Of a DNA stretch of 64,000 nt, positions 18,815 through 28,530 are shown in pieces. A program made the translations under genes and the position numbers. The stretch's first letter is position 1. Each line of letters begins with the position of its first letter. Origin of the DNA: Paenibacillus pabuli (GTDB taxonomy: Bacteria > Bacillota > Bacilli > Paenibacillales > Paenibacillaceae); NCBI RefSeq assembly GCF_039831995.1, contig NZ_JBDOIO010000004.1, positions 1,178,001 to 1,242,000 on the forward strand, read 5' to 3'. The notes under the pieces were generated by a model. That model was not told where the DNA came from and ran no database searches. It saw only the letters and a program-made list of their open reading frames with translations.

Positions 18815-18909
18815 ACCGAATTTCATGGAAAACCTGTGTTTTTCTACGTTATTGATCGGCTTTTGTGTTACATTAGTATGAAATGATCAGCTAGGCGGGG
18901 GGAAAAGGG

Positions 18910-20799
18910 ATGAAGGCGGATTTGCGGAGTGTCTTGCAGGAACGAGTTCTCATTGGAGATGGGGCGATGGGAACATATCTGTACCAAATGGGTTTCCCGG
19001 TAGGAATTTCATACGAGGAATTAAATTTGGTTTCACCTGAAGTAGTAGCAGACGTGCATCGTCGTTATTTGGAAGCGGGTACTGAAATATTTGAGACAAA
19101 TACGTACTCTGCCAACTATGACAAATTGTCCAAGTTCGGACTGGAATCGAAGGTGGCGGAAGTCAATCGTGCAGGTGTGCGCATTGCCAAGGATGTCGCC
19201 GGTTCAGACGGTTACGTTCTCGGGGCTGTGGGCTCCATTCGTGGAGGCAAGCGGACCAACGTATCGACAAGTGAACTGAAGCGTTTCTACGAACAACAGA
19301 TTTTTGCCCTGCTTGATGAAGGGGTTGACGGGATTCTGCTTGAAACCTTCTATGATATCGAAGAGATGGATATCGCCCTGGTGCAGGCTCGTAAGCTGAG
19401 TGATCTGCCGGTGATTGGGCAGTTTGCGGTTGAGGATATAGGACATACACTGGATGGATACACGATGCCGGAAGCGTTTCGGATCATGCGCGAGCAGGGT
19501 GCTGACGTGATCGGATTCAACTGCCGTTCCGGTCCAAATGGAATCATGCGTGCCATGGAAACTGTATCCGGAAGAATCGGAATTCCGATGTCCGTTTACC
19601 CTAACGCGGGGGCAGCAGACTATGTTGATGGCCAGTTCCGTTACGGTGCAACACCGGAATATTTCGGTCAGACGGCAGTGCAATTCGCTGATCTGGGTGC
19701 CCGCATTATCGGTGGATGCTGCGGTACAACACCTGATCATATTTCAGCAATCGCCCGGGCCCTTACCGAATACGCCCCAGCACCTATTGCCCAGCCTGAT
19801 CCTGCAGAAGCCAAACCGCGTATCGTGTTGCACGAAAATGTAGATGAACGTTCCGGACGTGGCGGTCAGCCGACGATTGTGGATCTGGTCAAACAGCGCC
19901 ACACGGTTATCGTTGAACTCGACCCGCCTCGTGACCTGGATATTGCCAAATTCATGAAAGGCGCCGAAACGCTGAAAGCGGCTGGTGCGGATGCGCTGAC
20001 ACTGGCTGACAACTCTTTGGCGGTTACCCGCATGAGTAATATGGCTCTGGGACATCTCGTTCAGGATCGTACTGGCTTACGACCGCTTGTACATATTGCC
20101 TGCCGTGACCGAAATCTGATTGGGACCCAGTCACACATGATGGGTTTTGATGCTCTCGGTATCAACCATGTGCTTGCCGTTACAGGTGATCCAGCGCGTT
20201 TCGGTGATCTGCCCGGATCCAGTTCCGTATACGATCTGACTTCATTTGAAATTATACGTATGATCAAGCAATTGAACGACGGTGTAGCTTTCTCTGGAAA
20301 ACCGCTTAAACAGAAGGCTGGTTTTGTCATCGGGGCAGCGTTTAATCCTAATGTGAAACATCTGGATAAGGCTGTTCAGAGACTGGAGAAAAAGATTGCC
20401 TCTGGTGCCGATTACATTATGACGCAGCCTGTCTACGACCCGAAATTGATCGTAGCGATGCATGAAGCGACCAAACATTTGGAAGTGCCTATTTTCGTCG
20501 GCGTAATGCCGCTGGCTAGTGGAAGGAATGCTGAATACCTGCACAACGAAGTTCCAGGAATTCAGCTGTCGGAAGAAGTCCGTTCCCGCATGGCTGGTCT
20601 CGAAGGAGAAGAGGGACGGGCCATGGGAGTGAAAATTGCCAAAGAGCTGCTGGATGTGGCAACAGCCCATTTCAAGGGGATCTACTTGATGACCCCGTTT
20701 ATGTTCTACGGCATGACTGCCGAACTGACCCAATATGTATGGGAGAAGTCCGAGCACCAATGTCCTACTTGTTTCAACCCTAATAATCAATTACAATAG
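18910..20799 (+). CDS. yitJ: Bifunctional homocysteine S-methyltransferase / methylenetetrahydrofolate reductase (YitJ-like)
   Basis: The N-terminal half (about 1-290) is a Zn-dependent homocysteine methyltransferase, with 'GDGAMGTYLYQMG' at the start, 'GFNCRSGP' near 200 and the zinc ligands in GGCCGTTPDH near 270. The C-terminal half (about 325-610) is a MetF-type flavin TIM barrel ('VIVELDPPRD', 'VLAVTGDPARFGD', 'YIMTQPVYD'). The fusion makes 5-methyl-THF and handles homocysteine methylation for methionine supply. Length 629 is close to B. subtilis YitJ. The 95-bp leader is too short for, and does not contain, the SAM riboswitch that controls yitJ in B. subtilis. GGGGGGAAAAGGG precedes the ATG. 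Confidence 0.9.
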   Translation: MKADLRSVLQERVLIGDGAMGTYLYQMGFPVGISYEELNLVSPEVVADVHRRYLEAGTEIFETNTYSANYDKLSKFGLESKVAEVNRAGVRIAKDVAGSDGYVLGAVGSIRGGKRTNVSTSELKRFYEQQIFALLDEGVDGILLETFYDIEEMDIALVQARKLSDLPVIGQFAVEDIGHTLDGYTMPEAFRIMREQGADVIGFNCRSGPNGIMRAMETVSGRIGIPMSVYPNAGAADYVDGQFRYGATPEYFGQTAVQFADLGARIIGGCCGTTPDHISAIARALTEYAPAPIAQPDPAEAKPRIVLHENVDERSGRGGQPTIVDLVKQRHTVIVELDPPRDLDIAKFMKGAETLKAAGADALTLADNSLAVTRMSNMALGHLVQDRTGLRPLVHIACRDRNLIGTQSHMMGFDALGINHVLAVTGDPARFGDLPGSSSVYDLTSFEIIRMIKQLNDGVAFSGKPLKQKAGFVIGAAFNPNVKHLDKAVQRLEKKIASGADYIMTQPVYDPKLIVAMHEATKHLEVPIFVGVMPLASGRNAEYLHNEVPGIQLSEEVRSRMAGLEGEEGRAMGVKIAKELLDVATAHFKGIYLMTPFMFYGMTAELTQYVWEKSEHQCPTCFNPNNQLQ

Positions 20800-20818
20800 T
20801 GTAACGGATGTGATGCCG

Positions 20819-21718
20819 ATGTCATTCAGTATGACCGGATACGGTCAATCTGCCTTTCATTTTGGAGGCTATAAGGTACAATTGGAGATCAAGTCCGTCA
20901 ATCATCGTTACTGTGAAGTGATGATGCGCATGCCCAAAGAGTGGACATGTTATGAAGATGGATTGAGGAAAAGAGTGCAGAGCCGGCTGAAGCGCGGGCG
21001 GATTGATGTTTATGTAATGAAAGAAAAAGATGAAGACCAGGCTCTTCCTGCCGTGCTTAATGAGCAGGCAGTCAGGGCCTATCTGCAGGCGGCAGAACAG
21101 CTGGAATCCCGCTTTGGGATGCAGGGCAAACCGAGCATTATGGACATGCTTGCGTTGCCGGATGTCATGGTTCATTCCGATGGAACGAGTTCAATTCCCG
21201 AGGAACAGAAGGACGAATGGGAGCGTGTGCTGCAACAGAGCCTGGAAGAGGCCTTGTCCAGTCTGGAGCAAATGCGCGCGCGCGAGGGTCTTCATCTGGC
21301 CAGTGATCTGGAACGACGGATTAGTCGTCTGGAGTCGCTGCATACCGAGATGCTTGCTCTTGCACCTACTGTGGTAACGGATTACCGCAACAAGTTAAGA
21401 CAAAGGCTTACGGAATTGCAGGAGGAAGGCTCTTTCCCTTTTGACGAGCATAAATTGGGTATGGAAATTGCTGTGTTTGCCGATCGTTCTAACATAGAGG
21501 AGGAGCTTACGCGTCTACTCAGCCACTTCGGACAGAGCAGGGAACTGCTGAAGAGTGAAGAGCCGGTAGGCCGCAAGTTGGACTTTCTTATTCAAGAGAT
21601 GAATCGGGAAGTCAATACGATTGGATCAAAAGCCAACCATTTGGCTCTGGTGAACCGTGTTGTCGAGATGAAGGCGGAGCTGGAGAAAATTCGCGAGCAG
21701 GCGGCGAATATCGAATGA
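20819..21718 (+). CDS. yloC: YicC/YloC-family endoribonuclease
   Basis: A 299-residue protein with the YicC N-terminal signature 'SMTGYGQSAF' and 'LEIKSVNHRYCEVMMRMP' at residues 4-45. The C-terminal DUF1732 part ends 'DFLIQEMNREVNTIGSKANH', also diagnostic. Members are RNA endonucleases acting in RNA decay. The frame extends upstream into yitJ; ATG 20819 is chosen because MSFSMTGYG is the usual start. An ATG six bases earlier is possible. The ribosome site is weak (GGATG). remA follows 51 bp later, as in B. subtilis. Confidence 0.9.
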   Translation: MSFSMTGYGQSAFHFGGYKVQLEIKSVNHRYCEVMMRMPKEWTCYEDGLRKRVQSRLKRGRIDVYVMKEKDEDQALPAVLNEQAVRAYLQAAEQLESRFGMQGKPSIMDMLALPDVMVHSDGTSSIPEEQKDEWERVLQQSLEEALSSLEQMRAREGLHLASDLERRISRLESLHTEMLALAPTVVTDYRNKLRQRLTELQEEGSFPFDEHKLGMEIAVFADRSNIEEELTRLLSHFGQSRELLKSEEPVGRKLDFLIQEMNREVNTIGSKANHLALVNRVVEMKAELEKIREQAANIE

Positions 21719-21769
21719 ACGGCCATATTTCGGCAAGAGAGTCGCATGTATAGGGGGAAGAACCTGGTT

Positions 21770-22030
21770 ATGGCAATCAAACTCATTAACATTGGATTCG
21801 GTAACATCGTATCGGCGAACCGGATTATATCCATCGTAAGTCCGGAATCGGCGCCGATCAAGAGAATTATACAAGAGGCAAGAGATCGTCATATGCTGAT
21901 AGACGCAACGTACGGAAGACGTACTCGTGCCGTGATTATTACGGATAGCGATCATGTCATTCTGTCGGCGGTTCAGCCTGAGACGGTCGCCCATCGTCTT
22001 TCTTCGAAAGATGATGACAACGACGAATAA
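21770..22030 (+). CDS. remA: Extracellular matrix regulator RemA
   Basis: An 86-residue DUF370 protein. In B. subtilis RemA is a DNA-binding activator of biofilm matrix operons and osmoprotection genes. The sequence '[20 protein letters not shown]' and '[22 protein letters not shown]' are near-invariant in the family. The start is ATG 21770, nine bases after AGGGGGAAG; an earlier in-frame ATG at 21746 lacks a site. It lies between yloC and gmk in conserved order. It may also act on the exopolysaccharide locus at 51.7-59.9 kb, but no site was identified. Confidence 0.92.
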   Translation: MAIKLINIGFGNIVSANRIISIVSPESAPIKRIIQEARDRHMLIDATYGRRTRAVIITDSDHVILSAVQPETVAHRLSSKDDDNDE

Positions 22031-22043
22031 AATGGAGTGTAAT

Positions 22044-22616
22044 ATGTCTAAGGGATTACTGATAGTGTTGTCCGGCCCATCTGGGGTCGGGAAGGGTACA
22101 GTATGCAGCGCTTTGCGCAAACGTGTGCCGGAGTTGATCTATTCTGTGTCTGCAACGACTCGCCAGCCTCGCCTGGGTGAAGAGCATGGTGTGAACTACT
22201 TCTTCCGAAGTCATGAAGAGTTCCTGAACATGATTGCTGAAGACCAGCTGCTGGAGCATGCAGAATATGTAGGTAACTATTATGGAACACCACGTGATTT
22301 TGTGGAGAAAACGATTAACGAAGGCCGCGACATCATTCTTGAGATTGAAGTTCAAGGCGCGTTAAAAGTGAAAGAGAAGTTCCCGGAAGGGATCTTTGTA
22401 TTTCTGCTGCCTCCTTCATTGGACGAGCTCAAAGATCGCATTCAGGGACGTGGTACGGAAAGTCAGGCAACGATTGATCACCGGATGTCCGTAGCCGTGG
22501 ATGAGATTAGTCTGCTGGAGCAGTACGATTACGCTGTCGTTAATGATGAAATTGATTTGGCGTGCAAACGAATAGAAAGCATTATTATCGCCGAACATTG
22601 TAAGATCAATAAATAA
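22044..22616 (+). CDS. gmk: Guanylate kinase
   Basis: Phosphorylates GMP to GDP. The 190-residue protein begins '[20 protein letters not shown]', with the P-loop at residues 11-18. It has the GMP-binding '[21 protein letters not shown]' region near 34-55 and '[11 protein letters not shown]' near the C-terminus. The start ATG follows GGAG by six bases. The gene is 13 bp after remA, so the two are co-transcribed. Confidence 0.95.
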   Translation: MSKGLLIVLSGPSGVGKGTVCSALRKRVPELIYSVSATTRQPRLGEEHGVNYFFRSHEEFLNMIAEDQLLEHAEYVGNYYGTPRDFVEKTINEGRDIILEIEVQGALKVKEKFPEGIFVFLLPPSLDELKDRIQGRGTESQATIDHRMSVAVDEISLLEQYDYAVVNDEIDLACKRIESIIIAEHCKINK

Positions 22617-22774
22617 TTCCTTTTGCCCGCCGCAGGATGCAATAATTCGTAGAACTACTGACATATATCTATAGATGGTCAGATCAAGTTCGGTTCATGT
22701 GAATGGATTGAACGGTTGCATTCTGTCAGGCGGGTACATGGAATTATACTAATGCAAAGAGGTGTTTTGTAAAC

Positions 22775-22990
22775 ATGCTGTATCCTTCTATTGATGAAAT
22801 GATGAACAAAGTCGACAGCAAATATTCTCTTGTTGTTGCTGCTTCCCGCCGGGCCAGACAGCTTCGTGAAGGTGAGAAAACGGATCTGAGAAATGCGAGA
22901 TCCCATAAACAGGTTGGCGTTGCACTCGAAGAAATTTATGGTGATCATCTCGTTGTCATCAAAGGACAGGACGAAGAGGAAGAAGAGTAA
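22775..22990 (+). CDS. rpoZ: RNA polymerase omega subunit
   Basis: A 71-residue omega subunit that helps RNA polymerase assembly. 'MLYPSIDEMMNKVDSKYSLVVAASRRARQL' is the conserved core, and the tail is acidic (five Glu). AGAGGTG precedes the ATG. Length and position between gmk and coaBC match Bacillus. Confidence 0.95.
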   Translation: MLYPSIDEMMNKVDSKYSLVVAASRRARQLREGEKTDLRNARSHKQVGVALEEIYGDHLVVIKGQDEEEEE

Positions 22991-23041
22991 GCCGCCTGCG
23001 GCTGCTCTTCAACTGCATACGGCGCAAGCCGGACTTATTTG

Positions 23042-23066
23042 ACAACCGCGAGGTTGTTATTTTTTT
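23042..23066 (+). terminator. Hairpin terminator/attenuator between rpoZ and coaBC
   Basis: ACAACC (23042-23047), a GCGA loop and GGTTGT (23052-23057) are followed by TATTTTTTT. A second small GC hairpin (AGCCGC/GCGGCT) follows the rpoZ stop. It may only partly stop the operon transcript. Confidence 0.65.
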
Positions 23067-23110
23067 CTCTATTCATCGTGTAAACGTCGTATATATCGGG
23101 GGAAATAACC

Positions 23111-24346
23111 ATGTTGAACGGTAAAAAAATCGTACTTGGCGTGACAGGCGGCATAGCCGCATACAAGGCGGCTACATTATGCAGTAGACTGGTGCAAAAA
23201 GGGGCGGACGTTCACGTCATTATGACAGACTCAGCCAAACAGTTTATTACCGAATTAACGCTGCAAACGTTGACCCGAAATGTAGTCTACAGTGATACAT
23301 TCGATGAGCGCGAGCCATCGGTGGTATCACACATTCATTTGGCCGATATGGCAGATCTGGTTCTCGTTGCTCCGGCAACAGCCAACGTTATTGCCAAAAT
23401 GGCACATGGCATGGCGGATGACATGCTCTCAACAACACTGCTGGCAACGACTGCCCCAGTGATGATCGCACCTGCCATGAATGTTCATATGTATGATCAC
23501 CCTGCTGTACAGCACAATATGCGTCTGCTTGCCGAGCGAGGAACACTAATGATTGAACCAAGTGAAGGACAGCTCGCATGTGGATACGTGGGTAAGGGGC
23601 GACTGGAAGAGCCGGAGACGATTGTCGAGGTGGTTGAACGTTTTTTTGGAGATCAGGCGCAAGCCAAATCGGGCTTGAATCAACAGACCACATTGTTAAA
23701 GGGCAAAAGAGTGGTTGTAACGGCCGGGGGAACCATTGAGCGTATTGATCCTGTCAGATATATTACCAATGACTCCTCCGGCAAAATGGGATTTGCCATT
23801 GCTGCTGCAGCACGTGATATGGGAGCAGAGGTTACGCTGGTTATGGGCAGTACGCAGGTTCAGCCGCCAACGAATGTGGAAGTGATACGGGTACAGTCTG
23901 CACAAGATATGTACGAAGCAGTCTCAAGTCATTGGGAGCATGCAGATATCGTGGTGAAGGCAGCGGCGGTTGCTGATTACCGGCCCAAGGAAGTATACGA
24001 GGAGAAAATGAAAAAGAAAGGCGATACCCTATCGCTGGAACTTGTTAAAAATATAGATATTCTTGAAACGTTAGGCAAGCAAAAAAGTCATCAATTTCTA
24101 ATTGGTTTTGCCGCAGAGACCCATTCAGTAGAGATGTACGCAAGGGAGAAGCTGGAACGGAAAAATTGTGATCTGATCGTAGCCAATGATGTTGCCCTTC
24201 CGGGTATAGGATTTGGAGCAGATACCAACGCGGTTCATATTTATGACCGTGAAGGGTTGGTGGAAGAGCTTCAGGTGATGTCTAAGGAAGACATAGCTCA
24301 CCGGTTGCTTGCGATTGCGGCGGAGCGCATTGCCGGGAGGAATTAA
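23111..24346 (+). CDS. coaBC: Bifunctional phosphopantothenoylcysteine decarboxylase / phosphopantothenate-cysteine ligase
   Basis: Carries out two consecutive steps of coenzyme A synthesis. The N-terminal CoaC flavoprotein domain (about 1-180) shows 'LGVTGGIAAYKA', 'MNVHMYDHPAVQHN' and the active-site Cys in 'GQLACGYVGKGRL'. The CoaB domain (about 190-405) shows 'VVVTAGGTIERIDPVRYITNDSSGKMG' split over residues near 200-226, and 'VVKAAAVADYRPKE'. Length 411 is typical. priA starts two bases after the stop. Confidence 0.95.
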   Translation: MLNGKKIVLGVTGGIAAYKAATLCSRLVQKGADVHVIMTDSAKQFITELTLQTLTRNVVYSDTFDEREPSVVSHIHLADMADLVLVAPATANVIAKMAHGMADDMLSTTLLATTAPVMIAPAMNVHMYDHPAVQHNMRLLAERGTLMIEPSEGQLACGYVGKGRLEEPETIVEVVERFFGDQAQAKSGLNQQTTLLKGKRVVVTAGGTIERIDPVRYITNDSSGKMGFAIAAAARDMGAEVTLVMGSTQVQPPTNVEVIRVQSAQDMYEAVSSHWEHADIVVKAAAVADYRPKEVYEEKMKKKGDTLSLELVKNIDILETLGKQKSHQFLIGFAAETHSVEMYAREKLERKNCDLIVANDVALPGIGFGADTNAVHIYDREGLVEELQVMSKEDIAHRLLAIAAERIAGRN

Positions 24347-24348
24347 AT

Positions 24349-26898
24349 ATGGAGATCGCCAAGGTTATTGTCGATGTTCCGGTGAAGCAGACAGACCGGC
24401 CCTTTGATTATCTGGTGCCGGAATCGATGCGTGATTGGATAGAGATTGGCAGTCGGGTAGGCGTGCCATTTGGACATCGTACCGTGCAGGGATTCGTGAT
24501 TGATCTTGTACCGCGTACCGGAACAGAGTCCTTCAAACTGAAACCCATTCAGGAACTGTTGGATATCGTTCCCCCTTTGTCAGAAGATTTGGTGCAGCTC
24601 GCGGAGTGGATGAGTGAACGATATGCCAGTAACCGCATTTTGTCGTTACAGGTGATGGTGCCGACTGCACTGAAAGGTAAAGCGGAGCGATATATCTCCA
24701 TTGGGGATGCACTGGATGGACAGCAGGCCCGAGCACAGTCGGATGAAGATGTTCTCTTCGTGTGGGGAGAGGAGTCCACATCCGAGAAGGTACAGCAGGA
24801 CATTATACGTTTTGTTAAAAGTCGCGGGCAGGTCCCTTTGCAGCAATTGAGCCGGAAATATCCCAACCATGCAGCATTGATCAAAAAGCTTTTGCTTGGC
24901 GGTGTATTGCTGGAGAGCCAGGCAATCAAGGACAAGCTGAACAAAAAAACAATGAAGGCAGTGGATTTGGCGGTAGATGCGGCTGCGGCGCAGGAGGCAC
25001 TTGCGTCTTTCCCCGCTAAGGCACAGCGGCAGAAGGAGGTTCTTGCTTTTCTGCTGGAAATGAAAGAGCTACTGCCGATGCCGATGAAAGAATTGCTGGC
25101 CACGCTTCAAGTGTCTGCGGCTACCGTCAAAGGGCTTGAGGAGAAAGGGCTGCTGGTAACGGAAGACGTGGAAGTCTTTCGTGACCCTTACCAGGGCAGA
25201 AAGTTTCGCGCCACTGAACCGCTTGCTCTTACTGCAGAGCAGCAGAATGTGTACGATAAAATAAATGGCCGATTACAGGAAAGGCGCCATGGCGTCTTTT
25301 TGTTACATGGTGTAACAGGCAGCGGTAAAACGGAAGTGTATCTGCAGACGATTCAGCAGTGCATTGAGCAGGATCGGCAGGCGATTGTCCTTGTACCTGA
25401 GATCGCGCTCACACCACAAATGGTCGAGCGGTTTAAAGGACGATTCGGAGACCAGGTTGCCGTCATGCACAGCCGTCTTTCGGGCGGAGAACGTTATGAT
25501 GAATGGCGCAAAATCCGGGAAGGCCAGGTAAAGGTTGCTATTGGCGCACGTTCCGCTGTCTTTGCTCCATTTGACCGACTTGGTCTGATCATTATGGATG
25601 AGGAGCATGAGACCTCTTACAAACAGGAAGAAACGCCGAAATATCATGCACGTGATGTAGCTGTAAAAAGAGCACAGCAGCATCAGGCTGTCGTGGTCCT
25701 GGGCTCTGCTACGCCTTCGCTGGAAAGTTATTATGCCGCACGTTCGCAGAGCAATGATGATTTTGCTCCGCTTCTGCTGGAGATGCCTACTCGGGCGCTC
25801 GGCAACAATTTGCCGGATGTGCGGATCATTGACATGCGCGAAGAGTTGAAGGATGGCAACCGTTCGATGTTCAGCCGGGCTCTGCACAAGGGGCTGGAGG
25901 AGCGCTTGGAGCGTGGGGAGCAGACGGTTTTACTTTTGAACCGCCGGGGATATTCCACTTTTGTCATGTGCCGCAGCTGTGGTTATGTGGCCGGCTGTCC
26001 CGAGTGTGATATTTCACTGACGTATCACCAGCGTTCGAACAATCTCCGGTGTCACTATTGCGGGTATGCGGAAGCAGCTCCCGAGGTATGCCCGGAATGT
26101 GGCAGTGAACATATCCGTTATTTTGGTACAGGTACGCAGCGAGTGGAGGAAGAACTGGCTAAGTTGTTCCCGGGAATCCGTGTAATTCGCATGGATGTGG
26201 ACACAACAACGGAGAAGGGTTCGCATGAGAAACTTCTGAAGCAGTTCCGGGAGAAAAAGGCGGATGTGCTGCTTGGTACCCAGATGGTTGCCAAGGGATT
26301 GGATTTCCCGGATGTCACCCTTGTCGGTGTCATCACGGCAGACTCAGCACTGAACCTGCCCGATTTCCGGGCTGCCGAGAAGACCTTTCAACTGCTGACC
26401 CAGGTGGCAGGACGTGCAGGGCGGCATCAATTGCCTGGTGAGGTATTTGTCCAATCCTATACGCCTGAGCACTATTCCATTGGCCATGCAAGCCAGCATG
26501 ATTATGTTTCTTTTGTGCGTGAGGAATTGCTTCATCGCCGCAATCTGCAATACCCGCCGTATTGCCGTCTGATTCTGGTGACCTTTTCGCATGAGCAGTT
26601 GCCCGTTCTGATCCGGCTGGCTGAGAATTATACACGTTTGTTGAAAGAACGCGCCAATGCAGCAGGTTGGCTGGGAAGCCTGGACCGTTTTAGCAACGAT
26701 GCCTTTGACGTCCTTGGCCCTGTAGCTTCGCCCATTCCACGGATCAAGAATAGATACCGATTCCAATGTATGATAAAATGGCGGGGGGATGTAGACGCCA
26801 TCGGAATTGCTCTGGAGACGGCCCGGCGCATGGACGATGATGTTCAGGCGCAAAAACTGCTCATTAGTTTGGATGTAGACCCGCAAATGTTAATGTAA
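24349..26898 (+). CDS. priA: Primosomal replication restart helicase PriA
   Basis: 3'-5' helicase that restarts stalled forks and loads the replicative helicase. The 849-residue protein has an N-terminal 3'BD/wing region, Walker A 'GVTGSGKTEVYLQ' (about 320), DEEH box 'IIMDEEHETSYKQ' (about 415) and a zinc-binding insertion of paired CxxC motifs (CRSCGYVAGCPEC and CHYCGY...CPECGS, near 543-585). Helicase motif V/VI follows ('QVAGRAGRHQLPGEV'). An extra N-terminal segment (about 125-250, DnaD/winged-like) makes it longer than E. coli PriA, as in other Bacilli. The ATG is two bases after coaBC. Confidence 0.95.
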   Translation: MEIAKVIVDVPVKQTDRPFDYLVPESMRDWIEIGSRVGVPFGHRTVQGFVIDLVPRTGTESFKLKPIQELLDIVPPLSEDLVQLAEWMSERYASNRILSLQVMVPTALKGKAERYISIGDALDGQQARAQSDEDVLFVWGEESTSEKVQQDIIRFVKSRGQVPLQQLSRKYPNHAALIKKLLLGGVLLESQAIKDKLNKKTMKAVDLAVDAAAAQEALASFPAKAQRQKEVLAFLLEMKELLPMPMKELLATLQVSAATVKGLEEKGLLVTEDVEVFRDPYQGRKFRATEPLALTAEQQNVYDKINGRLQERRHGVFLLHGVTGSGKTEVYLQTIQQCIEQDRQAIVLVPEIALTPQMVERFKGRFGDQVAVMHSRLSGGERYDEWRKIREGQVKVAIGARSAVFAPFDRLGLIIMDEEHETSYKQEETPKYHARDVAVKRAQQHQAVVVLGSATPSLESYYAARSQSNDDFAPLLLEMPTRALGNNLPDVRIIDMREELKDGNRSMFSRALHKGLEERLERGEQTVLLLNRRGYSTFVMCRSCGYVAGCPECDISLTYHQRSNNLRCHYCGYAEAAPEVCPECGSEHIRYFGTGTQRVEEELAKLFPGIRVIRMDVDTTTEKGSHEKLLKQFREKKADVLLGTQMVAKGLDFPDVTLVGVITADSALNLPDFRAAEKTFQLLTQVAGRAGRHQLPGEVFVQSYTPEHYSIGHASQHDYVSFVREELLHRRNLQYPPYCRLILVTFSHEQLPVLIRLAENYTRLLKERANAAGWLGSLDRFSNDAFDVLGPVASPIPRIKNRYRFQCMIKWRGDVDAIGIALETARRMDDDVQAQKLLISLDVDPQMLM

Positions 26899-27075
26899 GC
26901 ATGTTGCATCATTTTCCAAGGAACACTTCGCACCCTATAAGTGGTGAAAATGAATAACGCAAAATGTGGATGTGAACAAGCGGTATAAACATAGATTAAA
27001 GAAAGCAAATAAAGCAAACAAAAATCAAAAGAATGATACCCAATAGGAGATCTGGGTTAGGAAGGTGCTTACAAC

Positions 27076-27564
27076 ATGTCGATTCGTATTATCGTTAAAG
27101 AGCCGGATGAAGTGCTTCACAAAAGAGCCAAGGAAGTTACAAAAGTAACACCCAATGTGCAAAAACTGCTGGATGATATGGCAGATACAATGTATGACGC
27201 TGAAGGTGTAGGCCTTGCAGCGCCTCAAGTAGGCATTTTGAAACGTCTGATTGTCATTGATGCTGGCGATGAACAGGGCCTCATCAAAATGATTAATCCT
27301 GAAATCATCGCAAGTGAAGGCGAACAGTTCGGGCCGGAAGGCTGTCTGAGTATTCCTGGTATTAACGGCGACGTTCGTCGTTTTGAGACAGTTACCGTTA
27401 AAGGCCTGGACCGTGAAGGCAATGAACTGATTATTACGGGCAGCGGTCTGTTGTCCCGTGCATTCCAGCACGAGATTGATCACCTGGATGGGGTGCTCTT
27501 CACGGATATCGCCGAGAAGGTGTACGAAATCGCAGCGGATCAGGCTGGACCGCGACGTAATTAA
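27076..27564 (+). CDS. def: Peptide deformylase
   Basis: Removes the formyl group from new proteins. All three motifs are present: GVGLAAPQVG (near 44-53), EGCLSIPG (near 93-100, metal Cys) and QHEIDHLDG (near 135-143, metal His pair and catalytic Glu). The 162 residues match the short B. subtilis Def type. AGGAAGGTG lies upstream of the ATG. fmt follows immediately. Confidence 0.95.
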   Translation: MSIRIIVKEPDEVLHKRAKEVTKVTPNVQKLLDDMADTMYDAEGVGLAAPQVGILKRLIVIDAGDEQGLIKMINPEIIASEGEQFGPEGCLSIPGINGDVRRFETVTVKGLDREGNELIITGSGLLSRAFQHEIDHLDGVLFTDIAEKVYEIAADQAGPRRN

Positions 27565-27576
27565 GGAGTGATGGAT

Positions 27577-28530
27577 TTGAATATTGTTTTTATGGGTACC
27601 CCGGAATTTGCTGTCCCTTCTCTGGATATGCTCATCGCTGAGGGTTATAACGTGGTGGGGGTAGTCACCCAGCCCGATAAACCGCAGGGCCGCAAAAAAG
27701 TGCTCACGCCAACGCCTGTTAAGGCTGCGGCTGAGCGCCATGGCCTGCCAGTATTTCAACCGGTGAAGCTGCGTGATCCTGAATCCGTGGCCAGATTGGC
27801 TGAGTGGAAGCCTGATTTGATTGTGACTGCAGCATTTGGGCAGATTTTACCGAAGGCAGTATTGGATATGCCAATACGAGGCTGTGTAAATGTGCACGGT
27901 TCTCTTTTGCCTAAATATCGTGGTGGTGCTCCAATTCAGCGCTCCATTATTAACGGGGAGTCCGTAACGGGAGTTACCTTGATGTTTATGGCAGAAGGTT
28001 TGGATACCGGGGACATGATCTCTCGTGTGGAAGTTCCAATTACCGATGAGGACACCTCTGGCACCATGTTTGTGAAGCTCAGCGATGCAGGCTCCAAGCT
28101 GCTGCAGGCAGAAATGCCCCGTCTTATTGCGGGGGAAACCACGGCTGTCCCTCAGGATGAAGCCGAAGCTTCGTATGCCCGCAATCTGACTAGAGAAGAC
28201 GAGAAAATGGATTGGAATCGTACATCTCGTGAACTTTATAACCAGATCCGTGGTCTTGTTCCGTTCTCTGGTGCATTCACGATGTGGGACGAGCAGGTGT
28301 TCAAAGTATGGGCTGCTGCTAACCCCAATCAGGTGAGTGATTCAGATGCTCCATCCAATGTACAAGCTGAGCCGGGCACAGTGCTGCAGCTGAACGCAGC
28401 GGGCATTGAGGTGCGGACAGGCGACGGTTCACTCTGGCTCACAGAAGTTCAGCCGGCCGGCAAGAAAGCGATGAAGGCGGCTGACTTCGGTCGTGGCGGC
28501 ACGTTGAGACCGGGCACGGTGTTACGATGA
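27577..28530 (+). CDS. fmt: Methionyl-tRNA formyltransferase
   Basis: Formylates initiator Met-tRNA. 'IVFMGTPEFAVPSL' at the N-terminus, the formyl-THF site 'CVNVHGSLLPKYRGGAPIQRSI' (near 106-127) and 'EDTSGTMFVKLSD' are diagnostic. ATG 27571 is only two bases from AAGGAG (27563-27568), so the start is placed at TTG 27577, eight bases downstream of it, giving Leu(Met)-Asn-Ile-Val like other Fmt proteins. The stop overlaps the rsmB start as ATGA. Confidence 0.93.
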   Translation: MNIVFMGTPEFAVPSLDMLIAEGYNVVGVVTQPDKPQGRKKVLTPTPVKAAAERHGLPVFQPVKLRDPESVARLAEWKPDLIVTAAFGQILPKAVLDMPIRGCVNVHGSLLPKYRGGAPIQRSIINGESVTGVTLMFMAEGLDTGDMISRVEVPITDEDTSGTMFVKLSDAGSKLLQAEMPRLIAGETTAVPQDEAEASYARNLTREDEKMDWNRTSRELYNQIRGLVPFSGAFTMWDEQVFKVWAAANPNQVSDSDAPSNVQAEPGTVLQLNAAGIEVRTGDGSLWLTEVQPAGKKAMKAADFGRGGTLRPGTVLR

